A DNA stretch of 64,000 nucleotides from positions 434,001 through 498,000 of the forward strand of contig NZ_CP078145.1 in the NCBI RefSeq assembly GCF_019222765.1. The letters are read 5' to 3'. The position numbers were made by a program, and so were the translations under genes. The DNA is from Nocardia iowensis. GTDB lineage: Bacteria > Actinomycetota > Actinomycetes > Mycobacteriales > Mycobacteriaceae. Positions 21,191-30,357 of this stretch are shown in pieces; the first letter of the stretch is position 1, and the number at the start of each line of letters is the position of its first letter. The notes under the pieces were generated by a model that ran no database searches, was not told the origin of the DNA, and saw only the letters and a program-made list of their open reading frames with translations.

Positions 21191-22105
21191 ATGGCGAACC
21201 CCTATCCCCATGTGTACCTAGGTGACCGGATCGTTGCGGCCGAGGAGGCCACGGTCAGCGTCGCATCGTCGGCGGTGTTGTACGGACTCAGCGTCTACAC
21301 CGTTTTCCCCGTACATGTGGCAGGGGCAGCGCACACCGCGTTCCGGCTGGACGATCACTTCCGGCGGATCGAGGAGTCCTGCAAGATCATCGGCATCGAT
21401 CGGTTCGCCACGGAATGGGACTTCGACCGGTTCTACGCCGCGGTGGTCGAGCTGATCGGCCGGAACATGCCGACGACCGATGTATTCGTCCGCGCCACCG
21501 TGCACGTCGTCGAGTCGATCCCCGGTACCAAGGTGCGGGGCTGCGCGATTCGGCTGAGCATGTTCGTCTACGACGCGGTACCGATCGTCCCGCAGGACGG
21601 CATGCGCCTGAAATCCAGCCCGTGGCGGCGCATTCCGGACAACGCTATTCCGTCGCGTGCCAAAGTCAATGGCGCGTACGTCAATTCGGTGCTGGCCAAA
21701 CAGGACGCCATCGACAGCGGCTACGACGACTGCGTGTTCCTCGACGGCAATGGCCACGTCTGCGAGCTCAGCGCCGCCAACATCTTCCTCGTCCGCAACG
21801 ACACCCTGATCACCCCCGATGTCTCCTGCGACATCCTCGACGGCATCAATCGCCGCACCATCCTCACCTTGGCGGCCGAGGACGGCATCCCGGTCGTCGA
21901 ACGCACCGTCGACCTGACCGAGCTGTACATCGCCGACGAGGTCTTCGTCACCGGCACGTCCGCGGGTGCCGCTCCGGTCATCGAGGTGGACGGGCGGGTG
22001 GTCGCCGACGGCCGACCCGGCCCTGTCTCGCAGGCGCTGCGCAAACGCCACAGCGCCGCACTGCGTACCGACACCCTGCACGGCTGGCTCACTACGCTGG
22101 CCTGA
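21191..22105 (+). CDS. Class IV (branched-chain type) aminotransferase
   Basis: The 304-aa protein is a fold-type IV PLP enzyme. It has the PLP lysine in SRAKVNGAYVNSVLAK near residue 158, the glutamate in CELSAANIFLV near 195, and the phosphate-binding GTSAGAAPV near 258. It resembles IlvE and related D-amino-acid or 4-amino-4-deoxychorismate-type enzymes. The gene is a single transcript with no leucine or isoleucine genes beside it, so it may be a second, specialised aminotransferase. It is divergent from the TetR gene. Confidence 0.85.
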   Translation: MANPYPHVYLGDRIVAAEEATVSVASSAVLYGLSVYTVFPVHVAGAAHTAFRLDDHFRRIEESCKIIGIDRFATEWDFDRFYAAVVELIGRNMPTTDVFVRATVHVVESIPGTKVRGCAIRLSMFVYDAVPIVPQDGMRLKSSPWRRIPDNAIPSRAKVNGAYVNSVLAKQDAIDSGYDDCVFLDGNGHVCELSAANIFLVRNDTLITPDVSCDILDGINRRTILTLAAEDGIPVVERTVDLTELYIADEVFVTGTSAGAAPVIEVDGRVVADGRPGPVSQALRKRHSAALRTDTLHGWLTTLA

Positions 22106-22137
22106 CGCCGCATCGCTCAGCGGCGTTCGAGCGCGGC

Positions 22138-22767
22138 TCAGAGGCGTTCGAGCGCGGCGATGGTGCCGAGGAACAACTCGACATTGTCGTGCACGAATTT
22201 GTCCCGCGGATAGGGGAGCGACTGCTGGATCCACGCGGTGGTCGTCTCCCCGAAGCCGCCGACCAGGAATCGGGCGGTCAGATCGATGGCCGGATCGTCC
22301 GGAGCGCGGTCGGTCAGCAGCCCGTGCAGCAGTGCGCCGTAGGTCCGCGAGACGTCCTCGGCCCGCGCGAGTCGGCGCGTCGCTACGGCGGGGTGACCAT
22401 AAGCCTTGGTGGACAAGAGCTTTCCCTTGGCCGGTGCCTGCAGGAAGAAATCGACCAGCGCCTCGACCAGGGCGGTCACCTGGTCGCGGCGGTCCGGTCC
22501 GGCCGCCGCGACCGCACCGTCGACGGCCGCCGCCATCTGCCGGAAGGCCAGTTCGAACGCCGCGACCACCAGGTCGTCGAGATCGGTGAAGCTCTCGTAG
22601 ACGAACCGGGTGGACAGGCCCGCTTGCTTGGCGACGGTCCGGATCGTCAGCCCGCCGGGTCCGTCCAGCGCCATCACCTCGAACGCCGCCTCCAGCAGCT
22701 GCTCGCGCCGGGTGGCGCGGCGCTGATCGGCGGGTACACCGCCGTAGGTTCGTGCTTGCTTGGCCAC
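22138..22767 (-). CDS. TetR family regulator
   Basis: The 209-aa protein starts at the GTG at 22767. Its DNA-binding region RREQLLEAAFEVMALDGPGGLTIRTVAKQAGLSTRFVYESFTDLDDL spans residues 20-66. It is divergent from a PaaI-type thioesterase, with a promoter and inverted half-sites in the 76-bp gap, so it likely represses that gene and itself. Confidence 0.87.
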   Translation of the reverse strand: MAKQARTYGGVPADQRRATRREQLLEAAFEVMALDGPGGLTIRTVAKQAGLSTRFVYESFTDLDDLVVAAFELAFRQMAAAVDGAVAAAGPDRRDQVTALVEALVDFFLQAPAKGKLLSTKAYGHPAVATRRLARAEDVSRTYGALLHGLLTDRAPDDPAIDLTARFLVGGFGETTTAWIQQSLPYPRDKFVHDNVELFLGTIAALERL

Positions 22768-22776
22768 CCCGCAATC

Positions 22777-22836
22777 TTGACACGGATGTTTCCTAAATCT
22801 AGCTTCATTCGGGAGACAACTGATTCCTGATTTAGG
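22777..22836. promoter_or_regulatory. Promoter and half-sites between TetR and PaaI genes
   Basis: TTGACA (22777-22782) and TAGCTT (22800-22805), 17 bases apart, form a good promoter for the rightward thioesterase gene. CCTAAATC (22792-22799) lies between them, and its perfect complement GATTTAGG (22829-22836) lies at the ribosome site. A TetR dimer pair could block both, which is inferred. Confidence 0.5.
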
Positions 22837-22843
22837 GGTGCGC

Positions 22844-23377
22844 ATGACCGGACTTGCCGAAGCATCCGATCGCGGCGCCGAGCAGGTGCGGCAACCGGTG
22901 CCGTTGAACAGTCCGATGCCGCAGGGCCCGTTGCCGTCGCACGTCGACGGCTGCTTCGGCTGCGGGCAGCACAATTACGCGGGTGTCGGGATGACCCTCG
23001 AGCTGATCGGCGATCGTATTGTCGGTCGCTTCACCTTCGATGAAAGGCACAAGGGCGCACCGGGTCTGGCGCACGGCGGGGTGGTCGCGGCCGTGCTGGA
23101 CGAGGCGTCGGGCACCGTGCCGACCACCATGTGCGTCCCCGCGGTCACCGCCAAACTCGAGGTGAACTACGCCAAGCCCGCGCCGCTGCATCGGCCGATG
23201 ATCGTGTCCGCGATCCTCGATCGCCGCGAGGGGGAGCGCAAGCTGCACATCCACGCGCGGCTCGAGCTCGACGGCGAACTCGTCGCCGAGGCGAACGCGC
23301 TGTTCGTCGTCGTCTCCCCGGACCACTTCTTCGCACACGGCGCGAAGGAGGGTGAGCTGCCGTTCTTCGGCGTGTGA
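22844..23377 (+). CDS. PaaI family (hotdog) thioesterase
   Basis: The 177-aa protein has the hotdog signature HGGVVAAVLDEASG near residue 75 preceded by CFGCGQHNYAGVGM near 40, as in PaaI/THEM4-like acyl-CoA thioesterases. The ATG at 22844 follows AGGGG at good spacing. It probably hydrolyses an acyl-CoA; the chain is unknown. It is divergent from a TetR gene, which suggests induction by its substrate. It ends one base before the convergent serine hydrolase. Confidence 0.85.
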   Translation: MTGLAEASDRGAEQVRQPVPLNSPMPQGPLPSHVDGCFGCGQHNYAGVGMTLELIGDRIVGRFTFDERHKGAPGLAHGGVVAAVLDEASGTVPTTMCVPAVTAKLEVNYAKPAPLHRPMIVSAILDRREGERKLHIHARLELDGELVAEANALFVVVSPDHFFAHGAKEGELPFFGV

Positions 23378-23378
23378 T

Positions 23379-24737
23379 TCAGCGGATGCCGGGGGTGCGT
23401 GGGTCGGGGCCGAGGCAGGCCAGGATCGCGCAACCCGGCGCTGTGTCGGCGAAGGGTGCTGCCAGCGGGTAATTGAGGCAGGTGAGGACGTTGCAGCCGG
23501 GATACGCGAACGGTCCGTCGCCGAACACCGCGCGCACGAAGTTGACATCGACGAACTGGCCCGGGTTCAGCCGCACCGGTGGCTCGACGTACGGCCCCGG
23601 ATCGGGAAAGGGCGGTTCCTGGAATGCCGCGAATACCTTGCGGAAGAACTGGTAGGGCAGTTCGGCCGTGTTCTGGATGGTGCCGGTCAGTCCGTGCCTG
23701 CTGATATTGCCGTAGAAACCGGTCCACACCACCGTGAGGTCCAGGCTCGGCATGACGAAGACATTCTGCATGCCGAGTCCGGCCATCATGTAGACGTCGG
23801 TCGGCAATATGCTCGCGGACTCCGCGCATCCGGGGCCGAGCCAGAACAGATAGCCGTAGCATTTGTTCGCCCGCGAAGGCTGGCGTGCTTGTCGCAAGTA
23901 TTGCGTCGAGACGAGTTGCTGTTCACCCCAGCGTCCGTCGTTGCTCACCAGCAGACCGAGTTTGGCGAAGTCATTGGGCGGGATCAGCAGGTGCGCGTAG
24001 CCGTAGGTGTGCCCGGCGCGATCGCGGGCCCAGTAGTAGTCGCCACGGTGGATGCCGAGTGGGTCGAACAGTTCACGCTGGGCGAACTGCTGGAACGGCT
24101 CGCCGATCGCCAATTCGATGACATAGCTGAGCAGGTCGACATTGCGTTGGCTGTAGCTGAATACGGTGCCGGGCGGGTTGTCCAGGGGCACACCGAGCGC
24201 CTGTACCGCGCTGTTCGGGTCGATCGGGATGACGCCGGTAACTCCCTCGGTCAGCACACCGACCTTCATGCCCGATGTCTCGGTGAGCAGGTTCTCCACC
24301 GTGATGGAACGATGCTGCGCGTCACCGAGTCCAGGCGGCAGGTAGCGATCGATCGGCGCGTAGATATCGAGTTTTCCCTGATCCCATGCCATTCCGGCGA
24401 GCACCGAAACAACGCTTTTGGTGGCGCTCCAGATATTCCATGCCACGTTTCCGGTGTGCTTATTGGTCGGTCCCTCGCCGATGAGGCAATTGTGCCGGAA
24501 GATCTGGACGTTCAACCGGTTTCGGGTGGCGGCGAAGGTCAATGCGTCCGCGAGACGGTCGCTGTCGAGGCCGACCTGTTCCGGTGTCGCCCGAGCGAAC
24601 TCGCGGCCGGAATTCACCGCACACCGCGCCTCCTCGGCCACGCGGCTCGGTGCCGCCTGCGCGACCCCGGTGAATACGTTCCCCGCCACCAGCGATAACG
24701 CAGCGAACCCAGCCAGGAACCCACCGAATCGCCCCAT
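23379..24737 (-). CDS. Secreted beta-lactamase-type serine hydrolase (copy A)
   Basis: The 452-aa protein has an N-terminal signal peptide, MGRFGGFLAGFAALSLVAG through AQAAP. The class C/EstB-like fold has the nucleophile motif SATK (residues about 106-109) and a YSQRN tyrosine motif near 197. Such exported proteins act as esterases or peptidases rather than true beta-lactamases. It is a tandem paralogue of the next gene. The promoter region has a TAGCCT -10 box seven bases before the ATG, so the mRNA is probably leaderless. Confidence 0.85.
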   Translation of the reverse strand: MGRFGGFLAGFAALSLVAGNVFTGVAQAAPSRVAEEARCAVNSGREFARATPEQVGLDSDRLADALTFAATRNRLNVQIFRHNCLIGEGPTNKHTGNVAWNIWSATKSVVSVLAGMAWDQGKLDIYAPIDRYLPPGLGDAQHRSITVENLLTETSGMKVGVLTEGVTGVIPIDPNSAVQALGVPLDNPPGTVFSYSQRNVDLLSYVIELAIGEPFQQFAQRELFDPLGIHRGDYYWARDRAGHTYGYAHLLIPPNDFAKLGLLVSNDGRWGEQQLVSTQYLRQARQPSRANKCYGYLFWLGPGCAESASILPTDVYMMAGLGMQNVFVMPSLDLTVVWTGFYGNISRHGLTGTIQNTAELPYQFFRKVFAAFQEPPFPDPGPYVEPPVRLNPGQFVDVNFVRAVFGDGPFAYPGCNVLTCLNYPLAAPFADTAPGCAILACLGPDPRTPGIR

Positions 24738-24802
24738 GTTCAGAGGCTATCGCGCAAGGTCGCCGACGATGGACGAATGCGGCGTTATGGCGCGCCCGAG
24801 AT

Positions 24803-26155
24803 TCATCGGATACCCGGGGCGCCGGGGCCGAGGCACACCAGGATCGCGCAGCCAGGCGGGGTGTCCCAAAAGGGCGGGGCCAGCGGATAGTCCAGACAGG
24901 AGAAGACATTGCAGCCCGGATAGGCGCCCGGGCCGATGCCGAACACGGCGAGCAGGATGCTCGGGTCGACGTATTTTCGCGGATCGAGGCGCACCGGCGG
25001 CTCGACCCACGGGCCCGGGTCCGGCATTGGCCGGTCGTGGAACGCGGCGAATACCTTGCGGAAGAACTCGTACGGCAGTTCCGCCTGGTTCTGCAGGGTG
25101 CCGGTCAGGCCGTGACTGCTCCGATTGCCGAAGAATCCGGTCCAGACCACCGTGAGGTCGAGGCTCGGGATGACGAAGATGTTCTGCATCCCGAGGCCAT
25201 CCATCATGTAGAGGTCGTTGGGCACGCCGTAGAGCGGTGCCGCGCACTCGGGCCCGAGCCAGAACAGGTACCCGTAGCATTCATTGGCTTTCGTGGGCTG
25301 GCGTGCTTTCCGAAGATAACGTTCGGAGACGAGTTGCTGTGTGCCCCAGCGTCCGTCGTTGCTCACCAGTAGACCGAGTTTGGCGAAGTCGTTCGGCGGG
25401 ATCAGCAGGTGCGCGTAGCCGTAGGTGTGTCCGGCTCGGTCGCGGGCCCAGTAGTAGTCGCTGCGCTTGATGCCGAGCGGGTCGAAGAGTTCACGTTGGG
25501 CGAATTGCTGGAGTGGTTCGCCGACAGCCAGTTCGAGGACGTAGGTGAGTAGGTCGACATTGCGCTGGCTGTAACTGAATATGGTGCCCGGCGGGTTTTC
25601 CAGCGGCATGCCCAACGCTTGCACGGCACTGTTCGGGTCGATCGGGACTACTCCCGTGATGCCCTCGGTGAGCGCGCCGACCTTCATACCCGATGTTTCG
25701 GTGAGCAGGTGCTCGACGGTGATCGCGCGATGTTCGGCGTCGCCGAGTCCTGGCGGCAGGTACCGGCCGATCGGCGCGGAGATATCGAGCTTGCCCCGAT
25801 CCCATGCCATTCCGGCGAGCACCGAAACAACGCTCTTGGTGGAGCTCCAGATATTCCACGCCACATTCCCGGTGATGTCGTTCGACGGGCCCTCGCCGAT
25901 CAAGCAGTTGCGCCGGAACACCTGCACATTCAATCGGTTTCGGGTGGCGGCGAAGGTCAATGCGTCCGCGAGCCGCTTGCTATCCAGCCCGACCTGCTCC
26001 GGCTTCGCCCGCGCGAACTCGCGGCCGGACTGCGGCGTGCACCGCACTTCCTCGGCCGCGCGGCCCGGTGCCGCTTGCGCGTTCCCGGCGAAAACATTCC
26101 CCGCCAGCAGCGATAACGCAGCGAACCCAGCCAGGAACCCACCGAAACGCCCCAT
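24803..26155 (-). CDS. Secreted beta-lactamase-type serine hydrolase (copy B)
   Basis: The 450-aa protein is closely similar to copy A along its whole length. It has the same signal peptide start, the nucleophile motif SSTK near residue 108 and YSQRN near 196. The 16 bases before the start codon are also identical to copy A, with the same TAGCCT -10 box. Both end with the same ACxxLGP-type tail (ILxCLGP). The pair is a recent local duplication. Confidence 0.85.
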   Translation of the reverse strand: MGRFGGFLAGFAALSLLAGNVFAGNAQAAPGRAAEEVRCTPQSGREFARAKPEQVGLDSKRLADALTFAATRNRLNVQVFRRNCLIGEGPSNDITGNVAWNIWSSTKSVVSVLAGMAWDRGKLDISAPIGRYLPPGLGDAEHRAITVEHLLTETSGMKVGALTEGITGVVPIDPNSAVQALGMPLENPPGTIFSYSQRNVDLLTYVLELAVGEPLQQFAQRELFDPLGIKRSDYYWARDRAGHTYGYAHLLIPPNDFAKLGLLVSNDGRWGTQQLVSERYLRKARQPTKANECYGYLFWLGPECAAPLYGVPNDLYMMDGLGMQNIFVIPSLDLTVVWTGFFGNRSSHGLTGTLQNQAELPYEFFRKVFAAFHDRPMPDPGPWVEPPVRLDPRKYVDPSILLAVFGIGPGAYPGCNVFSCLDYPLAPPFWDTPPGCAILVCLGPGAPGIR

Positions 26156-26231
26156 GTTCAGAGGCTATCGCGGGAGGTCGCGATGGCCGTGGCAACAGGC
26201 GGAGCGTGGCGCGGGCAATCTGTGGGCGAGT

Positions 26232-27479
26232 TCAGTCGCGCCGATGGCGAGCCTGCACTGCCCAGAACACCGCGACGCCCACCGCAAGCACCGCGAGTCC
26301 GGCCGCCACCGAACCCAACGGCAGCGACAACCCCACGATCACGCAGCCGACCGCACCGACGATCGGCACCCACCGCGCCGGTCGACCCTCCGCCGCGCCG
26401 AGCGTCGCCGCCGAGACATTGGCGATCAGGTAGTAGAACAACACCGTGAACGACGAGAACCCGATCGCCGCACGCAGATCGAACACTCCGGCGATCACCG
26501 CGACGCAGGCACTGACCACCAGCTCCGCGCGATGCGGCACACCGAACCGCGGATGCACCGCCGCCAGCGCGCCGGGCAGATAGCGGTCGCGCGCCATGGC
26601 GAGCACCGTCCGGGAGACGCCGAGGATCAGCGCGAGCAGCGACCCGGCCGCGGCGAGTACCGCACCCGCCCGGACCACCGGCGCCCATCCCGGTGCGCCC
26701 GCGGCTGAGACCAGCCGGGCCAGCGGGTCGCTCCCGGCGGTCAACCCCGCCGAGCCGAGCACGGTCAACGCGCTGATCGCCACCAGCGCGTAAACCGCGA
26801 GCGCCACGCCCAGCGCGATCATGATCGCCCGAGGGATGGTGCGCCGCGGCTCCCGCACCTCCTCGCCGAGTGTCGCGATCCGCGCATACCCGGCGAAGGC
26901 GAAGAACAGCAGCCCGGCCGCCTCCAGCACACCGCGCACCCCGACCTTGTCCGGTAAAGCCGTTGCCGCCGAATGCTTTCCGAAGAACCCGACGATCACG
27001 ACGGTCGCCAGCACGACGAGCACCCCGGTAACGATGATCCTGGTGGCCGTCGCCGACTTCTGCACGCCCGTGTAATTGATCGCGGTGATCGCGACAACGG
27101 TGCCAACCGCGACCACCCGTGCGTGCTCCGGCCACGCGTAACTGCCGACCGTCAACGCCATCGCCGCGCACGACGCCGACTTCCCCACGACGAAACCCCA
27201 CCCCGCGAGATAGCCCCAGAAAGCCCCGAGACGTTCGCGGCCGTACACATAGGTGCCACCCGAAACCGGATACAACGCGGCGAGTCGCGCCGAGGAGGTC
27301 GCGTTGCAGTAGGCGAGCAGCGCGGCCACCGCCAACGCGAGCAACAGCCAACTACCGGCCGCGCCTGCCGCGGGCGCGAGCGCGGCGAAGATCCCCGCCC
27401 CGATCATCGATCCCAAGCCGATGACCACCGCATCGGTCAGTCCGAGTCGCCGTCGCAGCGCGTCGCTGTCTGTCGTCAC
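26232..27479 (-). CDS. APC-family amino acid permease
   Basis: The 415-aa protein has about twelve membrane segments. The first carries the APC signature LTDAVVIGLGSMIGAGIF near residue 16, and GGTYVYGRERLG near 78 is also typical. It imports an amino acid or amine; the substrate cannot be read. The start is uncertain: GTG at 27479 or 27500. A structured leader with an intrinsic terminator lies upstream (27524-27681), so control by transcription attenuation is likely. Confidence 0.85.
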   Translation of the reverse strand: MTTDSDALRRRLGLTDAVVIGLGSMIGAGIFAALAPAAGAAGSWLLLALAVAALLAYCNATSSARLAALYPVSGGTYVYGRERLGAFWGYLAGWGFVVGKSASCAAMALTVGSYAWPEHARVVAVGTVVAITAINYTGVQKSATATRIIVTGVLVVLATVVIVGFFGKHSAATALPDKVGVRGVLEAAGLLFFAFAGYARIATLGEEVREPRRTIPRAIMIALGVALAVYALVAISALTVLGSAGLTAGSDPLARLVSAAGAPGWAPVVRAGAVLAAAGSLLALILGVSRTVLAMARDRYLPGALAAVHPRFGVPHRAELVVSACVAVIAGVFDLRAAIGFSSFTVLFYYLIANVSAATLGAAEGRPARWVPIVGAVGCVIVGLSLPLGSVAAGLAVLAVGVAVFWAVQARHRRD

Positions 27480-27523
27480 CCCCGCATCCTGCGTGACCAC
27501 TTCGACCGCCGCGACTCGGCCCG

Positions 27524-27681
27524 GAAAACACAAACGCCGCCAGGTCGCTAAAACTGGCGGCGCTGAGTCGAGTCGACGTCCCACAAGCGCCTCTCGGCGG
27601 GTGGTCGCTCGTAGCGACAAAGGGGTGAGGCCCGGGGCTGTCCGGACGCCGACAGTGAGCATCAACGACCATCCGTCCGGA
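27524..27681 (-). promoter_or_regulatory. Structured leader RNA of the APC permease with intrinsic terminator
   Basis: Reading leftward there are four stems: 27674-27681 with 27641-27648 (8 bp), 27613-27618 with 27604-27609 (6 bp, 3-nt loop), CGCC-GAGA-GGCG (27588-27599), and a 9-bp stem at 27535-27562 followed by TTTGTGTTTT. The last is a proper intrinsic terminator set ahead of the permease start, with no leftward gene behind it to terminate. I could not match it to a known riboswitch or T-box. See the findings. Confidence 0.6.
27535..27562 (-). terminator. Intrinsic terminator ahead of the APC permease
   Basis: A 9-bp stem (27554-27562 with 27535-27543) and a 10-nt loop are followed on the minus strand by TTTGTGTTTT. 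It has a full T-tract, unlike other hairpins in the window. It stands before the permease start and so acts as an attenuator candidate. Confidence 0.75.
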
Positions 27682-27732
27682 AGTATTCCGCGCGGCCGGA
27701 TGTGATGTGCGCAACGCATGACCCGATCGATT

Positions 27733-27759
27733 CCTTTTCTTGACTAATTCCAGAAAAGG
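27733..27759. promoter_or_regulatory. Fur-family box upstream of the regulator-catalase pair
   Basis: CCTTTTCT (27733-27740) and AGAAAAGG (27752-27759) are perfect inverted arms around an AT-rich centre. The palindrome ends just before the ribosome site of the Fur-family gene and is probably its autoregulatory operator, as for CatR and FurA in other actinobacteria. Confidence 0.65.
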
Positions 27760-27774
27760 TGGAGGATCGGTGTC

Positions 27775-28212
27775 ATGCACACTAACCACACCGATCCGCG
27801 AGCGCAGTTGCGCGCGGCCGGCCTGCGGGTCACCGCCCCGCGGGTCGCGGTGCTGGACGCGGTCGCGGCCGCCCCGCATGTCGATGCGGACCGGGTGGCC
27901 GCCACCGTTCGGGAAACCCTCGGCTCGGTGTCCACGCAGGCCGTCTACGACGTATTGCGGGCCTGCGTGAACGCCGGAATCCTGCGGCGGATCGAGCCTG
28001 CCGGTTCGGCCGCGCTGTACGAGACCCGCGCCGGGGACAACCATCACCACCTGGTGTGCCGCAGCTGCGGCACGGTCGTCGACGTCGACTGTGTCGTGGG
28101 CAGAGCCCCTTGCCTGGAACCCGATGACGACCACGGGTTCGCGGTCGACGAGGCAGAGGTCGTCTTCTGGGGTCTGTGCCCGACCTGCCGTTCGCGCCGG
28201 CAGACATCCTGA
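27775..28212 (+). CDS. Fur family peroxide regulator (CatR/FurA type)
   Basis: The 145-aa protein has the Fur winged-helix region (RVTAPRVAVLDAVAAAPHVDAD ... TQAVYDVLRACVNAGIL) at residues 17-65, then the metal/redox region with HHHLVCRSCGTVVD near 90 and a second CPTCRS near 137. Two CxxC pairs form a structural zinc site in peroxide-sensing members. A catalase gene lies 54 bases downstream, as for CatR-CatA in Streptomyces. A palindrome sits before the gene. Confidence 0.9.
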   Translation: MHTNHTDPRAQLRAAGLRVTAPRVAVLDAVAAAPHVDADRVAATVRETLGSVSTQAVYDVLRACVNAGILRRIEPAGSAALYETRAGDNHHHLVCRSCGTVVDVDCVVGRAPCLEPDDDHGFAVDEAEVVFWGLCPTCRSRRQTS

Positions 28213-28266
28213 CAGCCCGGGTCAGCCCACCCGGGGAAGTTGTTCATCAGCCGAGGAGGCTTCGAT

Positions 28267-29754
28267 ATGACCAAGCCGACAACCACGAACACCGGAACCC
28301 CGGTGGAGAGCGACAACGAATCGCTCACCGCCGGTACCCAAGGCCCGATCCTGCTGCACGATCACTACCTGATCGAGAAGCTCGCCCAGTTCAACCGGGA
28401 ACGGGTGCCGGAACGGATCGTGCACGCCAAGGGCGCGGGTGCGTACGGTGAGCTGGTTGTGACCAACGATGTCAGCCGCTACACCAAGGCCAAGCTGTTC
28501 CAGCCGGGTGCGCGGACCGAGTCGCTGGTCCGGTTCTCCACCGTCGCCGGTGAGCAGGGCAGCCCCGATACCTGGCGCGACCCACGGGGTTTCGCGGTGA
28601 AGTTCTACACCGAAGACGGCAACTACGACCTCGTCGGCAACAACACCCCGATCTTCTTCATCAAGGATCCGATCAAGTTCCCCGACTTCATCCGGTCGCA
28701 GAAGCGCCTGCCCGGCAACGGACTTCGCGACCACAACATGCAGTGGGACTTCTGGACGCTGCGCCCGGAGACGGCGCACCAGGTGACCTGGCTGATGGGT
28801 GACCGCGGCATCCCGAAGACCTATCGGCACATGAACGGCTACGGCTCGCACACCTACCAGTGGATCAATGCGGCGGGCGAGCGCTTCTGGGTGAAGTACC
28901 ACTTCAAGACCGACCAGGGCATCGACTACCTGACCCAGGCCGACGCTGACCGCATCGCAGGCGAGAACGCCGACTACCACCGCAAGGACCTGTGGGACGC
29001 GATCGAGCGCGGCGACTTCCCGAGTTGGACGTTGCACGTGCAGGTGATGCCGGTCGCCGAGGCGGAGAGCTACCGGTTCAACCCGTTCGACCTGACCAAG
29101 GTGTGGTCGCACAAGGACTACCCGCTGATCGAGGTCGGCAAGTGGACGCTGAACCGCAACCCGGGCAACTACTTCGTCGACATCGAGCAGGCCGCCTTCG
29201 AGCCGTCGAATGTCGTTCCAGGCATCGGTTTCTCGCCGGACAAGATGCTGCTCGGCCGGGTGTTCGCCTACGCGGACGCGCACCGCTACCGGATCGGCAC
29301 CAACTACGCGCAGCTGCCGCCGAACCTGCCGCGGGCCGCTGAGGTGAACTCCTACTCCAAGGAGGGCGCCATGCGGTACTTCTACAACGACGCCAGCGTT
29401 CCGGTGTATGCGCCGAACTCCTTCGGCGGTCCGCACGCGGACGCGTCGCAGGCGCCCGACGGCGGCCTGTGGGAGTTCGATCCGACCATGGTGCGGGCCG
29501 GCTACATCCAGCATCCCGAGGACGGCGACTTCACCCAGGCGGGCACCATGGTGCGCGAGGTGCTGAACGACGAGCAGCGGGACCGCCTGGTGAACAACAT
29601 CGTCGGGCACGTGCTCGGCGGGGTGCGAGAACCGGTGCTGAGCCGGGTCTTCGAGTACTGGACCAACGTGGACCCCGATCTCGGCAAGCGGGTCGAGGAA
29701 GGCGTCCGGTCCGGCCTCGAGGGCGCGCCGACACCGCCGCCTTCGCAGGGCTGA
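28267..29754 (+). CDS. katA: Monofunctional heme catalase
   Basis: It breaks H2O2 into water and oxygen in the cytoplasm. The 495-aa length suits small-subunit (clade 3) catalases. The catalytic His lies in [13 protein letters not shown] near residue 53, the Asn in [11 protein letters not shown] near 127, and the proximal heme Tyr in [14 protein letters not shown] near 338. The ATG at 28267 is favoured over an earlier start at 28240; the upstream GAGGAGG supports it. It is transcribed with the Fur-family gene, which should derepress it under peroxide. Confidence 0.95.
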   Translation: MTKPTTTNTGTPVESDNESLTAGTQGPILLHDHYLIEKLAQFNRERVPERIVHAKGAGAYGELVVTNDVSRYTKAKLFQPGARTESLVRFSTVAGEQGSPDTWRDPRGFAVKFYTEDGNYDLVGNNTPIFFIKDPIKFPDFIRSQKRLPGNGLRDHNMQWDFWTLRPETAHQVTWLMGDRGIPKTYRHMNGYGSHTYQWINAAGERFWVKYHFKTDQGIDYLTQADADRIAGENADYHRKDLWDAIERGDFPSWTLHVQVMPVAEAESYRFNPFDLTKVWSHKDYPLIEVGKWTLNRNPGNYFVDIEQAAFEPSNVVPGIGFSPDKMLLGRVFAYADAHRYRIGTNYAQLPPNLPRAAEVNSYSKEGAMRYFYNDASVPVYAPNSFGGPHADASQAPDGGLWEFDPTMVRAGYIQHPEDGDFTQAGTMVREVLNDEQRDRLVNNIVGHVLGGVREPVLSRVFEYWTNVDPDLGKRVEEGVRSGLEGAPTPPPSQG

Positions 29755-29765
29755 TAGTTCGACAC

Positions 29766-29805
29766 CGAGGCAGGTGCGTGCCCGTCCGGGTGTGCACCTG
29801 CCTCG
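29766..29805 (+). terminator. Terminator after the catalase gene
   Basis: A perfect 12-bp stem (29766-29777 with 29794-29805) and a 16-nt loop begin 12 bases after the catalase stop codon. Only a short T-run (CTTTG) follows. Confidence 0.75.
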
Positions 29806-29882
29806 ATGCTTTGCCGCAGATGAATACGGCGCGATCCAAGCCGTCGAGGATCAGCTCCAGTTGCCGGATGAACAACTCGCCT

Positions 29883-30293
29883 CTAGGCCGTGGTGCGCCG
29901 GGCCCGGAGTCCGGCGACGCCGATGAGAAGATCCGCGATGATCTCGAAAATCGCTGCGAACCAGGAGAATCCGGTGACCTTCGCGGCGGCGGGCGGGTTG
30001 ATGAAACTGTCGCTGAAGGGGCCGAACCAATCAGGGAATAGATGCACCAGGACGAACCCGGCCGCACTGGCGAAGCCGATGAGAACGGCGGCGAGCGCGG
30101 CCCATCGGTGTCCGGTGAACACCAGTGCGATCGTCACCACCGCGAGAACGAATTGCACTGTGCCGAGCACCATTACGGTGCTGGACACGGTATCCATGCC
30201 ACGCCGGAGATGATCGGCGCCATGGGTGAGCAACGCGACCGCGAACACGGCGGCGGTCCAGCGTAATTCGACGGAACCGGTCGGGTGAGCCAT
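29883..30293 (-). CDS. Four-helix membrane protein, unknown function
   Basis: The 136-aa protein MAHPTGSVELRW has four hydrophobic segments: AAVFAVALLTHGADHL, VMVLGTVQFVLAVVTIALVF, ALAAVLIGFASAAGFVLVHLF and FSWFAAIFEIIADLLIGVAGL. The ATG at 30293 has GGGGG six bases upstream. I do not recognise a named family. It follows the catalase gene convergently and may be unrelated to it. Confidence 0.7.
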   Translation of the reverse strand: MAHPTGSVELRWTAAVFAVALLTHGADHLRRGMDTVSSTVMVLGTVQFVLAVVTIALVFTGHRWAALAAVLIGFASAAGFVLVHLFPDWFGPFSDSFINPPAAAKVTGFSWFAAIFEIIADLLIGVAGLRARRTTA

Positions 30294-30357
30294 GGTGACC
30301 CCCATCGGGCGAGCGGTGGTTGCGGCTACGCAACCAATCTACGACCGAGTGTAGTAG

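Noticed and set aside
27481..27719. N-terminal extension of the APC permease frame
   Set aside because: The open frame crosses the leader hairpins and terminator and has no membrane or permease character; it is an untranslated leader.
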